Assembly (NCBI GenBank): GCA_007844125.1 | Contig: CM017567.1 | Span: 45,121,914-45,185,913 of the forward strand | Direction: 5' to 3' | Length of the DNA stretch: 64,000 nt | Origin: Sinonovacula constricta | Taxonomy: Eukaryota; Mollusca; Bivalvia; Cardiida; Solecurtidae | In this document: positions 1-11,568 of the stretch, piece by piece | Position numbering within the stretch: the stretch's first letter is position 1 | Layout: each line of letters starts with the position of its first letter | Notes under the pieces: generated by a model | Told to the model about the DNA's origin: nothing | Database searches by the model: none | What the model saw: only the letters and a program-made list of their open reading frames with translations | Made by a program: the position numbers and the translations under genes

Positions 1-840
1 AACATTCTGACTAAGTTTGATGAAGATTGGATAAAAACTGTGGCCTCTAGTGTGTTCACGAGCTAAAATGTTGACGACGGATGAAGCAGTATCACAAAAG
101 CTCCCTTTGAGCACGTTGAGCAGGTGAGCTAAAAAAATTTAAAAATGCAATATTCATAAGCGGTTTTTCTATGATGCTTATTTGAAAGTGTTATGTTTAC
201 GGTTATGTATGTTTAGAATGATTAAATTGTACTCAATTTTTTTATTATTTTTAATCAAAGTAAAGGTTTTGGTAAGTGTGATTAAAACTTGTCCAGGACT
301 TTGAAAGAAATTTGTAAGGGATATTCTTTTTTTCCTCAAATTATTGGGAATTTTAATTGAGAAGTAAAAACACAAAGTTAAAATATTTTATACTTTATTT
401 AAATTTAAACAGTACATTCCAACTTACAATTTCAAGAACTTCTCTCCTGTCTTTTTAATCTGAAAGAAAAAGGATCAATTAAAAAAAACTCTTTTTTCTA
501 AATATAAATTTAAAATTGCATAGAAAACAATATTCCTATTTAAGTTTGTACATTAGTAGAGGGCAAGTACTGTGTAAAAATTATTCATACAGATACAAAC
601 TGAAGTTGAAATTATTAATTTAATCGTTATTTATCGTGGTAATATTAAAAAAACACCCTGTATCAGTTTGATCAAAAACCTCCTTTAAATAAGTTTTTAA
701 ATTTGACTTCATTTGTAGTATACCAAAAGTATGCAATTATAAAGGATGACACATAAAATATTATCAGAAAAATACCCTTAATATGGTATTTATGAAGACC
801 AAATTTAATAAAAATTGAGCTTTAATAAAGTTTTTTTTCC
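1..840. other. AT-rich non-coding stretch
   Basis: No supported gene. Short open frames here have low-complexity, K/N/I/F-rich translations typical of AT-rich intergenic or intronic DNA. Confidence 0.5.
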
Positions 841-2806
841 CTATAACCTTTCATTCTGCTTTGTTTTTTTCTTCAAATGTTCTGATGACCTTTTCTGATG
901 TTTCGGCAAAGTTCACCATGATGTGCAATCCGCAGAGAAAAATGTATAGTCTGGTGAGTGCCTCTTTTTCTACTTCGGAAAAGCTATCCCAGTTTAAATA
1001 ATACTTATAATTCTTCTCTGTTATCTTTTAGCAATTCATGGATTTCTTTTTCAGTTGCTGCACGGTCAGACATAGTATTTTTATGTTAATCAACAATTGA
1101 TTGCCAACATGAGAGCTTGTGCACATACTTATATCATCAGATATTGTACGTAGTGTATCAAGGCAATTGTCACTACTTTTATTTAACATATCTTTTAATC
1201 CTAAAACCCATTCTTTCATGTTTGAATCTCGAAGTGAGAAGACCTCATAACAATCACCATGTTTTCGAGTTTCGTCTTATTGTAATGTTGTGTTGACTTC
1301 TTTACCTAGCTCATCTTGAATTTGGTGATAAGAAATGCTTGCACGCTGATCTCCAATCCTATTTATTGTTGTTGTTGTTGGCAGTTTAGGGATTTCTTTT
1401 CCACAAAAATTTGCAACATGATGAATCAAATTATTTATATAATGAACACCTACACCTTCATTTAACAAGTTCATAATAAATAGTTGGGTTCCTGTTGTGT
1501 AGCAGGTTTTTTTCCGAATCAAAAGAATGTATAAGATTTTCCTCTTTAAGAAGACTTTCTGTGTAGGTGACGCATTCATCAAGATTTAGTATTTTTTGTT
1601 GAGATTTCCTGTTTCTATATCCTTGATGTTATTTTCTTTAACAATACACTCTAAATTTAACTTTAAATCATTTACTTTAATTTACAATTTACTGTTCTTT
1701 TAACTGTCTCTTTGTTTTTCAGTGCTTTTTTTAGTTCGGTGACAAAGTTTTCTCCGTCTTGATGTTTTTTTGAGTTGTTCATACAAACTGATACATGTTT
1801 TTTTCTCTTCTTCTTTATAACCTCTCGGCTTGATGTTATCTGTCGCTTAAGTTTTGTCTTTTCAGTTTTCAGTTGGGTACTTTCTATTTTAATCTGCTGA
1901 TTTACCTCTTCTAACTTTGTTATAGTTTGCTGTAAAAGTCTCACCTTTTCATTTAATGCATCCACTTCTGAGGTTGTTCCTACATCCTTACATGCAGATT
2001 TGCTTACTTGTTAACTTGTACCTGGAACTGGCTGTGTATTATCACAGTGAACTTCATCCAAAAAGGTTTGTTTTGCATTAGCACGGAGATGTTTAACTTT
2101 CTGTTTCAATTTCCAAATGTTTTTCTAGATTTTGAAGAGTTGATGTTTAATTTTGCTGCCAAATCTGCCTTTTGTAAAGATTTATTAGCTTGTAGTTTGT
2201 CAGCAAATTCTATGATCTCACGTTTTGTGTATGCTGTGTTGCTTTCAACATCAAAGGACAAACTAAGAAATAGAAATTAGCCATTATTTCAAATTTTATC
2301 TTGCAATACCAGTAATGTCAGTATTAGTACCAATGTCAACCACATTTCTTACCACCAGCAACAGTTTCTGTTTATATTTATTTTAAAAAGTGCTATTATT
2401 AATGAAATATATTATCAAGCAATAATCAAAGCAATTGTCAAACAACATAATAAAAAAATGAATAAATGCATTGTATGTTGAACAAAAAATGGACACACTC
2501 ACACTCGCGCATATGTGGTCTGTGGTTTGTTAAGACCAAACAACATTTCTAGGATGAACCAATGACACCACACATGACAGGCAGAAGATCTCTTTAAAGA
2601 CTCTACATGATAAAAAGGCAGTTAACAAATAAGTCTGCACTTATGATCAAACTCAATGTCTGTACTAAGCAGTTTTCAATGTTTGTGGCAACAAGAGCCA
2701 TATTACTTTATAATTAAAAAAAAAAAGATAATTTTCCTCACCTTGCTGGAGGTAGCACCCTTGGCATGGCTGCTGGACTAGTCTCAGTCTTATCTTGGTC
2801 AGTTGG
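840..2806 (-). pseudogene. Decayed intron-containing gene of an uncharacterised transposon-associated family
   Basis: Read on the minus strand, a 65-bp exon (2806-2742) has an acceptor (TTTTCAG) and a donor (AAG|GTGAGG). It joins in phase to a second exon beginning at 2262 after another acceptor (TTCTTAG). The joined frame reads a short Pro/Thr-rich segment, then a segment with KREIIEFADKLQ, then breaks by frameshift near 2115. A further frame has an in-frame stop near 2010, then a coiled-coil Lys/Glu/Gln-rich stretch (about 1965-1672). Segments containing LLNEGVGVHYINNL and, near 1080-880, MSDRAATEKEIHELL and FCGLHIMVNFAE follow in different frames. I associate the last motifs with a multi-copy invertebrate protein family of unknown function seen in transposon-rich genomes; that link is from memory. 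Several frameshifts and stops make it a pseudogene. Exons inside 2262-840 are not fully resolved. Confidence 0.55.
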
Positions 2807-4626
2807 CTGAAAATTATTTTGTTTATAAAGCCTGCGGATAAATCCTCGGCGTTTATGATATGTTTTTAAACGTATTAACTCTAAACAATACTATGTTTTA
2901 TTTTGTTGATTTTCTAAAATTCTATTATTTCTTCGTATTTTTTACATTTCACTTTTGACACTTTTGGCATATGACGTCATGGCATTTATGACGTCATTAT
3001 ATTGTTCTTATAATGTATCAGCGCTTGTACTGCTTCATTTTATTTGAAACTACTCTCTCATTTGGAATTTTTTGGTTGCCGAGGCTTTTATCTACTGTAC
3101 ATACTGTACATATGTTATATTATTTTATTACTAGTTATCATGTATGTACATAAGTTCATTATATCTGTTTTAACTCCCGATGCAGGTGCCTACTGTTAGT
3201 TGTTACACTTTGACGGGATATTTTTATTTACACTGTTTGTTTGATAGAAAAACCTTCAGGAAGTGCAAGGTTGGAGCGCTCCACAAACCAGGTTTAAGCA
3301 CCCCAGTTGGCCCTTTTGCCGACCGACCGTTCCAAGGCGGTAACTGATGGTTTTTCTTTTTGTGTGTTATGTCTCGTCTCTGTGTTTTTTGTCACATTTA
3401 CATTTACCTTGTCTGCCTTGGTCTGCAGGTAGATAAAATTTAAATATTTGTGAAAATTTTGATAGGACCTTTTCTTATTTACCTGTAAATTTGCACAAGA
3501 CTCCAAAAGTTACAATTCATTACAATTTTTCCTAAAAATCACTCACATGTGCTTTTGAGTTCCAGTAATCATGAAATATGATAAAATATTCCAGTGTGAA
3601 AGTGATCGAGTTGTAAACTTGAAACTCCTCAGACTGTGCAGTTTTTTACTGTATGGGTTTGAGCTCTGGTCAGGGCAAAGAACTTATGTCAGAAGGTCTT
3701 CCAGCTGAACTGCAGCTGTGTGTACAGGTGGTTCTACCCGGATACATGTCTTGGGTCTACCTCCACCAAAATAGCTGGACATTGCTATACTGATCATACT
3801 ATGATACATGTGTCGCTTACTTAAAAAATAAATGAAGGATTTGTTTTCGCTTCATTTTTCAAGTGAAAACGAAAAAAAGAAAGATGGACTATTGTCGTCC
3901 AAAAATATTTCATTTGCCCAAATGTTTACATGGTTTAAAACTCACTTTTTGTGGTTTAAGGCACATTGAAGCTGCATTCACCCTGTCCCTTCAAGAAGCA
4001 GTCATCACAGAGTAACCTCGATGGTCCAAATCTGTTTTAACACAAAACAACCATGCTTTATAATTCAGAAAGAAAATAAGTACTTCTTATTTTACGACTT
4101 CTGGTACTAGACACTATGATTATGAAACAATAATCATGAATATCAGCTGAAACTACAACGACATTAATCAGTGAATAATCATTATAGCATTGCATTGATA
4201 AGTGCATGTAATATACAAACAAAAATATTGAGAATTACCCAAACATATTTTCTGACATAATTTCCCGCCAAAGTAGAACGGTGTCGGTGTAGACTGTGGC
4301 ACCACATCGGCAAATTTTTTACACATGTGTGTTATTCGATAATTAACACTTAATACGTCCATTTAATACATATATTTTAGTGTTTCTTTTTAGAATAGTG
4401 ATTAATAGATAAAATAAGCCTTATTTTAATGTGGAGCACGAAGGTTTTGCATTTTAACACTAAATTATTTTTCACTTTTCGCAAAAATTATTATTCCGAA
4501 TTGTTTTAATGGTAAAACCCCCGTGCTCCGATGAAAAGATGTCTTACCTTTTCTCATTGGTTGAATTTTTTCTTCAAGCCAATCGAAAACCTCGTTTAAA
4601 AAACGCGCAAGTGAAGGTCAGGCGTG
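2807..4626. other. Non-coding stretch
   Basis: No convincing exon or repeat recognised. The 64-70 codon open frames have no domain signature. Confidence 0.4.
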
Positions 4627-4687
4627 CGTTCAGTATAAAAAACCGTAAGCCAAGCAGTTTATAAATCGCAACCTACCATACTGAACG
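4627..4687. repeat. 61-bp foldback element with CGTTCAGTAT ends
   Basis: CGTTCAGTAT at 4627-4636 is matched by its inverse ATACTGAACG at 4678-4687, enclosing about 40 bp with TATAAA-like words. A related sequence lies at 8778-8857. It looks like a very short MITE or a duplicated promoter fragment. Just downstream, at 4715, an ATG in a CAATATGGCTGAC context is followed by only a nine-codon frame, or by a possible GT donor, so a first exon cannot be established. Confidence 0.4.
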
Positions 4688-5308
4688 ACCCGTTAGCCGC
4701 AAACCGTTTTCAATATGGCTGACAGCGATGGTGTGTGGAATTAATTTTACATAAATTCATGTGTGATAGTGTTGTAAGACACTTGATAAATGTTGTTTAG
4801 ATTGATTTTAAACTAGTGAATGACGTGACATATAATTTTGTTGTCCTTTTAGCAAAAGCCAATAATTTGACCATAAATTTGTCGTTTAATGATGTGTGAA
4901 TTGAGCAAAATCATAACATGAAAACGAAACAAGGCCATAAGTTGTTAATGATTTGCATACTGATAGTTTAGACCATTTGGTGCAAAGTTCCTTGTTTTGA
5001 AGCAGATACAATGCTGACTTCATTCTGATAGCATGACAAATGAATGTACTTGGCATATTCCTCTGTAAAGTTATGCAAATGCAAAAAACAAAACAACGTA
5101 TGAAATGACATTGCAGAGTAGTATATTACACTTTAAATATTTTTTGTGACATTATAATTATAAAATCAATTGAAATATGTTGACAAGATACCCAAGTTAT
5201 GATCCCACTTTACCTATTGAACCAGTTGTGTTGTTTTTACAATTTTTTACACTTCAAGGGACTATGTCCCATCTTTTAAAAGTTTGATTGGAATGTCATC
5301 TTCATCTA
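4688..5308. other. Non-coding stretch
   Basis: AT-rich; nothing recognised apart from the ATG noted at 4715. Confidence 0.4.
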
Positions 5309-5387
5309 GCTTCTATAGTTCAATTGGAAGAACACATTGTTTCTCTTTGGAGATAGAGGGAATCTGAGTTCAAATCTCAGTAGGAGC
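5309..5387 (+). other. tRNA-like sequence (probable tRNA pseudogene or SINE head)
   Basis: The ends GCTTCTA and TAGGAGC form a complete 7-bp acceptor stem (one G-U pair). TAGTTCAATTGG matches the A box and gives a 4-bp D stem (GTTC/GAAC). CTGAG-TTCAAAT-CTCAG is a perfect T arm carrying a B box. However, the 29 nt between the D and T arms do not fold into a normal 5-bp anticodon stem with a 7-nt loop, so no anticodon can be assigned. A degenerate tRNA is more likely than a working gene. Confidence 0.4.
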
Positions 5388-6239
5388 AGCAAGATACATT
5401 CCTTTTTTTTTAATTTTACAATTTAAGTATAATATTGGTTTTTATCATCCTCCTTAAGATTTAAAAAGGTATCCAATGACAATCAGATTAAACCTTTAAC
5501 ATAACGGTTAAAATAAAGTTGGACTTGTTTTATCAAAATGGTATGTTCTTATACACATATATATTTTTATTTTATTTGACAAATTATACTATAAGTAACG
5601 CTCGACAACCACTAGGTTTCCTTGGGGTTCACTGAGAACCTATGCTAATTAAACATAACACCTGCCTCTTTATTTCTAATTTAATTGCTGCAACTAAATA
5701 TATTTCAATAACTTCTGACATGTTGTCATATACAAAAAGCAAGTATTAGTAAGGTAATAAGAAAAACAACAAAATGTTTTATTCAAATTTATTTTGGTAA
5801 GAACAATAAAAAGTACATGCATTTGTAATAATATGCTGTACTTAGCAAACATAGTATGATAATTAGAGCTAATCACTGTCAGATACAAAAATTTATGCTG
5901 TGTACATATCCAGTGAACTAGATAAAAAACACAATTTAATATTTTAAGTTATATCTGACAAAGCTATTAAGATAAAAAGCAAACAATGTTTTAAAGACAT
6001 CAGATGATGATTGAGACAATACAATACAGTATCTCTATTCCCTAAATTGTTGGAGATTTCTTGTATGTGTACATAACATGGTATAAAAACAAAACTAAAC
6101 AATGTAAGGGAAGACCAGACATTTAAAATATGATTGAGATAAAAAAAATAACCTCAATGCATACATTTTAAAATAAGACAACTTTTAAATAGAGATAATT
6201 AACCAATCAGTGTTGTAGCAACACCTAATTGATGGGATG
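5388..6239. other. Non-coding stretch
   Basis: AT-rich; nothing recognised. Confidence 0.4.
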
Positions 6240-6457
6240 GGATGGGATTAGCCGGCATTTTTGCCGATACTGCGCAGCGACATTTCTATCATTACAGCAC
6301 AGGGGCACTTATGAGGTGCCCAGGGACTGAACCCGTCCGGTCCATTATACTGACACCGACGAGTCAGGCGTAATGCTGTCCCCGTAGCCCCGAGCGTTAG
6401 GAGGGAAGCCACTACTTTAAAGTCTTTGGTATGACACGACCTCCCGATCCGCAAGCC
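6240..6457 (-). mobile_element. SINE, minus orientation, tRNA head internally deleted
   Basis: The reverse complement closely matches the complete SINE at 41308-41582 from its 3' end (motif ATGCCGGCTAATCCCA) back to GGCTTGCGGATCGGGAGGTCGTG. The B-box segment between that word and the CAAAGACTTTAA region is missing and the head upstream is truncated. The body shares the GTGTCAGTATAATGGACC core. No coding capacity. Confidence 0.75.
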
Positions 6458-7679
6458 TTTTCTTTATAGCACTGACAACAGAATAACACAAATATTGCAA
6501 CATACATGCTGTAGTTCGTCATAACCATATGTTGACCACATTTTCATATTTTTCAGGTCTATTGTACATATGAGGCCAGTAAAGAAAATGGGACACAAAC
6601 ATATGATATTCCCTAAACTGCTAAAAGAGCCAAACGATATGGCAAAATTTGTTTCAGTCAAGCGGGCTGCCAGGTGTAATTTGGGGCAAGATGGAACACA
6701 AATTCCCAAACCCGGGACTATGATTATCAGCATAGGTTCATCAACAGGATTTTCAAGCATTCCTAACAAGTTGTCTGTAACAGGAGTTTAAAATTCCAGG
6801 ACAAACGTAATAGCTAGTCATGAATGTTATATGAGGGCAGCATGCATAAGTGCAGTAGCATATACTTTATAGCAAATGTAAGGAACAACACAGTGGGTTC
6901 TCTCCGTCCTGTCTCCCTTCATCTTGTTGGTTGGTGCTTGAACAGGTGTAGTTATATGTCATGTAGGTATGGATCTCTGTGTGTGCTGGCAAAGATCTTA
7001 AATTAATTTTTTGTTAAAAATCATTTTTATAAAACCAATATTTAAATTTGAAGCTTGATCTTTAGCATGAATGTGAAGGATTTATAAGTTATCAATAGCA
7101 TAGTACTTTCAAAATGATATCAACTTGTGTTCTGTTTAAAATAATGTATAAACCCTAATTAATAGCTGTTTAAACAAAAGCATCTATACTACCAAGTTAG
7201 AGTAAAATATACATTTTGTTACAATAGCATATTGTTTTATTGTTGGCAATGCTAGGGGTGAAAGAGTCAACAAATATGTTTAACATTTCTCACCAGAAAA
7301 AATAATTTAAATCAATGACATTTTATCAAAATGGAAAAACTATTCCAAAAATAAAGTTTTGTATATGATTATTTACTGTATTATTGAAAGAAGCAGGGGT
7401 TATGAAGGGTCCCTGGCCATGATTTTTTCTGTCAAGTTTTCTGTTCAAGTGCCATTTCCTGTTTCCACAATCACTTCTGTTGATGGAGTATGTTGACTTT
7501 GTGCTAAAAGAACTCATCCAAATTATTGTTGAAATATTTATCTTTTAAATGCATATTTCAACATTTTTCATGTGCATAGATTGTTTGAAAAAGGAATGTG
7601 AATTTCTGGTCTGTGCAGCCCATGCCAGTTGTCATTATCGATGAACTGCATAACCAAGTCTATAAAGATTTAAAAATTG
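6458..7679. other. Non-coding stretch
   Basis: Overlapping open frames at about 6464-6791 exist on both strands. The plus frame follows a TTTTTCAG acceptor-like word, but there is no recognised domain or partner exon. Otherwise nothing recognised. Confidence 0.4.
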
Positions 7680-7976
7680 GAAAAAATATTGTTTGTTTGT
7701 TTGGTTGGTTTATCGTCCCACCAACAGTTATCTGGAAACGGTGTCCACTTGAAGGAGATATAGTGCTGCCTTCACTGTGTATAGCATGCCGTGAACAACT
7801 GGCATGATACCACACCCAGTCACATTATCCTGACACCGGGCCAACCAATCGTGGACTACCCTTATATTTGCTTAAGGGTTAGCAAGGGAGCTATACCACT
7901 ACCATTTTAACAAATTTGGTATGTCGCGGCCAGGGATCGAACGCGGGACCTCCCGTTCCTGGAGCAGACGCTCGAA
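7680..7976 (-). mobile_element. SINE-like element, second family, minus orientation
   Basis: Read on the minus strand, the sequence starts near GAGCGTCTGCTCCAGG and contains a B-box-like GTTCGATCCCTGG. It then has ACATACCAAATTTG and a core with GGTGTCAGGATAATGTGAC, similar to the GTGTCAGTATAATGG core of the other SINE. This suggests a related family sharing the central or 3' domain. The A-box end appears truncated and the limits are approximate. Confidence 0.5.
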
Positions 7977-8777
7977 AAATATTGTAAAAATATCTTTAAA
8001 AAGGTAATGAATATAACCATGCATGTGTTAATAGTGATTTGACTTAAAAATGCTATTGGATTTGCATCATCTTGTAAAGATATATACAATATGTATCGTC
8101 AATTTATTTTATTGGAGGAGTACCCCAGACATAGGACTGGGTAGAACCACTGGCTCATGTATGAGTCAAAATAATTGGTGCATCACATGTGAGCATAAGC
8201 ATGAAAAATACCTCTTTCAGTTTATCAGAATGGCCTCTCCACATGCTCCTTCTTCTCTGCCCCATTCCAAAAGGTGTTTACTGGATTTAAACCCACTGGT
8301 TTACTGTAATTAAACAATAATGAATTTTTAAAATGGATCAATGTCAATGACATTTAAAATAATAATAATTAATGTTAAGAAAAACAAAGAAGTGCATTTA
8401 CGAAAGAATTTAAACTTCACTGGCAAAAAGGAAGAAATAAAAAAAAAAACCTTCTTTATTTGTATTTAATATTATATAAGTTTCATCTATGCCAGGAAAA
8501 AGCATTGATGCATGTTTTCTGGCAGTTTTAACGTTTGTTTACGTATACCAGCCAATCACGTAATTAAAACTGTCAGGAAAACGTATCCTGCATAATTCCG
8601 CATAATATATGACATTAACATATAGTTTTGTCGCTGAAAATTAACTGTACTTGAAGTTATTTCCATTAATTCTAGCGAATCAAAAGTAAACATTCACCTG
8701 GCTGCCATCTTGATTTGCTTCGCACACTACCTCCGAGATACGTTTGCGAACCGAGGCAATCGAATGTGGCGTACGGT
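7977..8777. other. Non-coding stretch
   Basis: AT-rich, no gene recognised. The word GCTGCCATCTTGAT near 8702 is a YY1-like motif on the minus strand, perhaps part of an old promoter. Confidence 0.35.
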
Positions 8778-8857
8778 CGGTTCAGCGTGCTAAAAATACG
8801 AACCGTTTCAAACCGTAGCGAAACGTAACGCTACGGTTTGCCATACTGAACGCACCC
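8778..8857. repeat. Foldback element with perfect 10-bp hairpin, related to 4627-4687
   Basis: The left end GGTTCAGCGTGC and the right end CCATACTGAACGCACC are imperfect inverse copies. Inside, AACCGTAGCG (8811-8820) and CGCTACGGTT (8829-8838) form a perfect 10-bp hairpin with an 8-nt loop. The right end matches the termini of the element at 4627. Confidence 0.5.
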
Positions 8858-8867
8858 AAGGTTGGGG

Positions 8868-9024
8868 CGATCGGAACTACTCGGGTAATTCCGTCTTTGT
8901 GACACTCAATCGTACCTTCTCGGCGATCTCCGGCAAGCTTCGGACATATCACGTAGACAATCGTACCTACTCGGCGATCTCCGACAAGCTTCGGATGACG
9001 GAATTACCCGAGGAGTTCCGATTG
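8868..9024. repeat. Inverted-repeat element with internal 38-bp direct repeats
   Basis: Arms at 8868-8895 and 8997-9024 (core CTCGGGTAATTCCGTC and its complement) are almost perfectly complementary over 28 bp. Between them a 38-bp word (CAATCGTACC...AGCTTCGGA) occurs twice, at 8907-8944 and 8958-8995, with two differences. It resembles a MITE-type or rolling-circle-type terminal structure; the family is not recognised. Confidence 0.65.
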
Positions 9025-9082
9025 ATCAAGTAGAATCACCGAAGCGTGATCCGAGTGCGGGACTCTCAACCGAGGTGTTCCG

Positions 9083-9085
<3 letters not shown>

Positions 9086-9113
<28 letters not shown>

Positions 9114-9121
9114 AGGGGGGG
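9086..9121. repeat. Poly-G tract
   Basis: A run of G interrupted once by A (9114). Length may be unreliable because homopolymers this long are error-prone. Confidence 0.9.
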
Positions 9122-9189
9122 TGCAAACAGAACTAGACAATTATTTAAACACTTAAATATTTAAATATCAGCATTTAACATTACTAAGA

Positions 9190-9950
9190 TGAAGACAAAC
9201 CAGGCCTGATGTATTAAATATTTTAATATCAGTATTTAAAATTACTTAATAAGCAGACAAACCTGGTCTAATGTATTGAAATACTTTAATATTAGTATTC
9301 AAAATCACTAAAAAGCAGACAAACCTGGGGAAATCTATTAAATAATTTAATATCAGTATTTACAATTACTTAAAAGCAGATAAACCTGGTCTTTTGTATT
9401 AAAATACTTTAATATCAGTATTTAAAATCACTAAAAAGCAGACAAACCTGGCCTAATGCATTAAAATACTTTAATATCAGTATTTAAAATCACTATAAAG
9501 CAGACAACCTGGCCTAATGTAATAAATACTTTAATACAAGTATTTAAAAACACTAAAAGCAGACAAACCTGGTCTAATGCATTAAAACACTTACATACCA
9601 GTATTTCGAATCACTAAAAAAGCAGAAAAACCTGGCCTAATGTATTGAAATACTTTAATATTAGTATGTAACACAATTAGAAAGCAGACAAACCTGGTCT
9701 AATGTATTAAAATACTTAAATATCCGTATTTCAAATCACTAAAAAGCAGACAAACCTGGCCTAATGTATTGAACTACTTTAATTTTAGAATTTAAAACAA
9801 CTAAAAAGCAGACAAACCTGGTCTTATCTATTTAAAATACTTTAATATCAGTATTTAAAACAACTAAAAAGCAGACAAACCAAGCCTAATGCATTGAACT
9901 TTTTTAATATCAGTATTAAAAACAATTAAAAAGCAGACAAACCTTGAATC
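9190..9950. repeat. 61-62 bp minisatellite, about 12 copies
   Basis: The word GCAGACAAACCTGG recurs about every 61-62 bp, followed by TCTAATGTATT and TAATATCAGTATTTAAA. Copies differ by a few substitutions and 1-bp indels. Apart from CAGACAA there is little sequence identity with the large satellite downstream, although the period is nearly the same. Confidence 0.9.
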
Positions 9951-10398
9951 TATCACGTAGGTGTATGGTACGTATTAATCCGACTCTTTCTGATATCAAA
10001 CTAATCTTGCTGGAATTCACAAACCCCACTTATATTTGATAGAAACACTTATATTAACAAAATAGCGCGCCTTTGCATGTGTATATTGTTAGAACTTTGT
10101 TTGGTATCACTTCATCATTGTTTTCACTATTTCCAATCTACAAATTGATTCCGTCCTCTAACATCGTCGGTTATCCCACGTTACATTACTCCGCTATGCT
10201 GCATTATGTAAGGAGTGTTTAACAGTTTTAAGACTGGTGCGCATACTGTCCATTCTCCCACCGCTTTTGTCGCTCTCTAGTCACTACCATCGGCTCAAAC
10301 ATTCATTGTGATTGACAACTCTGCATGGGACATTATATAAGTAGCAACGCGTGACGTAATCGCTGTGAGGAGGTTGGCTAAACTTGTGTAGCACGCCC
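9951..10398. other. Unique sequence left of the retroposed unit
   Basis: No gene recognised. This is the left flank of the 44-bp target-site duplication. Confidence 0.4.
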
Positions 10399-10442
10399 TC
10401 TGGTGAGAGAATGGATGCTGTGAACACGGCGACGCGTGGTCG
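10399..10442. repeat. Left copy of 44-bp target-site duplication
   Basis: The 44 bp are identical to 15439-15482 (they begin TCTGGTGAGAGAATGG and end ACGCGTGGTCG). The first two bases could belong to the (TATC)n tail, so the duplication is 42-44 bp. The sequences outside the two copies differ, as expected for an insertion. Confidence 0.85.
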
Positions 10443-11508
10443 ACGCGCTGGATGTTTGCTCTACCCTCTTATAGCAATATAATTACGTGCACACGAGACA
10501 AGTCACTTCGCTGGATGTTCGCTCTACCCTCTTATAGCAATATAATTACGTGCACACCAGACAAGTCAGGTAGCTGGATGTTTACTCTACCCTCTTATAG
10601 CAATATAATTACGTCACACCAGACAAGTCAGGCAGCTGGAAGGTCGCTATACCCTCTTATAGCAATATAATTACGTCACACCAGACAAGTCAGGTAGCTG
10701 GAAGGTATCTACCCTTTTATAGCAATATAATTACGTGCACACGAGACAAGTCACTTCGCTGGAAGGTCGTTCTACACTTTTATAGCAATATAATTACGTC
10801 ACACCAGACAAGTCAGGTAGCTGGAAGGTATCTACACTTTTATAGCAATATAATTACGTGCACACGAGACAAGTCACTTCGCTTGAAGGTCGTTCTACAC
10901 TTTTACAGCAATATGATTACGTGCACACCAGACAAGTCAGGTAGCTGGAAGGTATCTACACTTTTATAGCAATATAATTACGTCACACCAGACAAGTCAG
11001 GTAGCTGGAAGGTATCTACACTTTTATAGCAATATAATTACGTCACACCAGACAAGTCAGGTAGCTGGAAGGTATCTACCCTTTTATAGCAATATAATTA
11101 CGTCACACCAGACAAGTCAGGTAGCTGGAAGGTCGTTCTACACTTTTATAGCAATATAATTACGTCACACCAGACAAGTCAGGAAGCTGGAAGGTATCTA
11201 CCCTTTTATAGCAATATAATTACGTCACACCAGACAAGTCACTTCGCTGGAAGGTCGTTCTACACTTTTATAGCAATATAATTACGTCACACCAGACAAG
11301 TCAGGTAGCTGGAAGGTATCTACACTTTTATAGAAATATAATTACGTGCACACCAGACAAGTCAGGTAGCTGGAAGGTCGCTACCCTCTTATAACAATAT
11401 AATTACGTCACACCAGACAAGTCAGGCAGCTGGAAGGTCGCTATCCTCTTATAGCAATATTATTACGTGCACACCAGACAAGTCAGGTAGCTGGAAGGTC
11501 GCTCTACC
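10443..11508 (+). repeat. Satellite monomers fused to the 5' side of the LINE
   Basis: About 17 head-to-tail monomers of 60-63 bp. The order of variant monomers matches 17.2-18.15 kb of the large satellite at a nearly constant offset of 6651-6652 bp. Shared rare variants include CGCTTGAAGGTCG (10879 and 17531) and TAGAAATATA (11331 and 17982). The last monomer is cut within GCTCTACC, where LINE coding sequence begins. The array lies inside the target-site duplication. Confidence 0.9.
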
Positions 11509-11568
11509 GTAAATTGCATCAAACAGTTTTCGTGCATTCCTGACACGTTCGTTTCATACGACGGAACT

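Noticed and set aside
5309..5387. Functional tRNA gene
   Set aside because: Acceptor, D and T arms fold, but no acceptable anticodon arm forms.
6464..6791. Overlapping frames on both strands, possible exon
   Set aside because: An acceptor-like site precedes the plus frame but there is no donor, partner exon or recognised domain.
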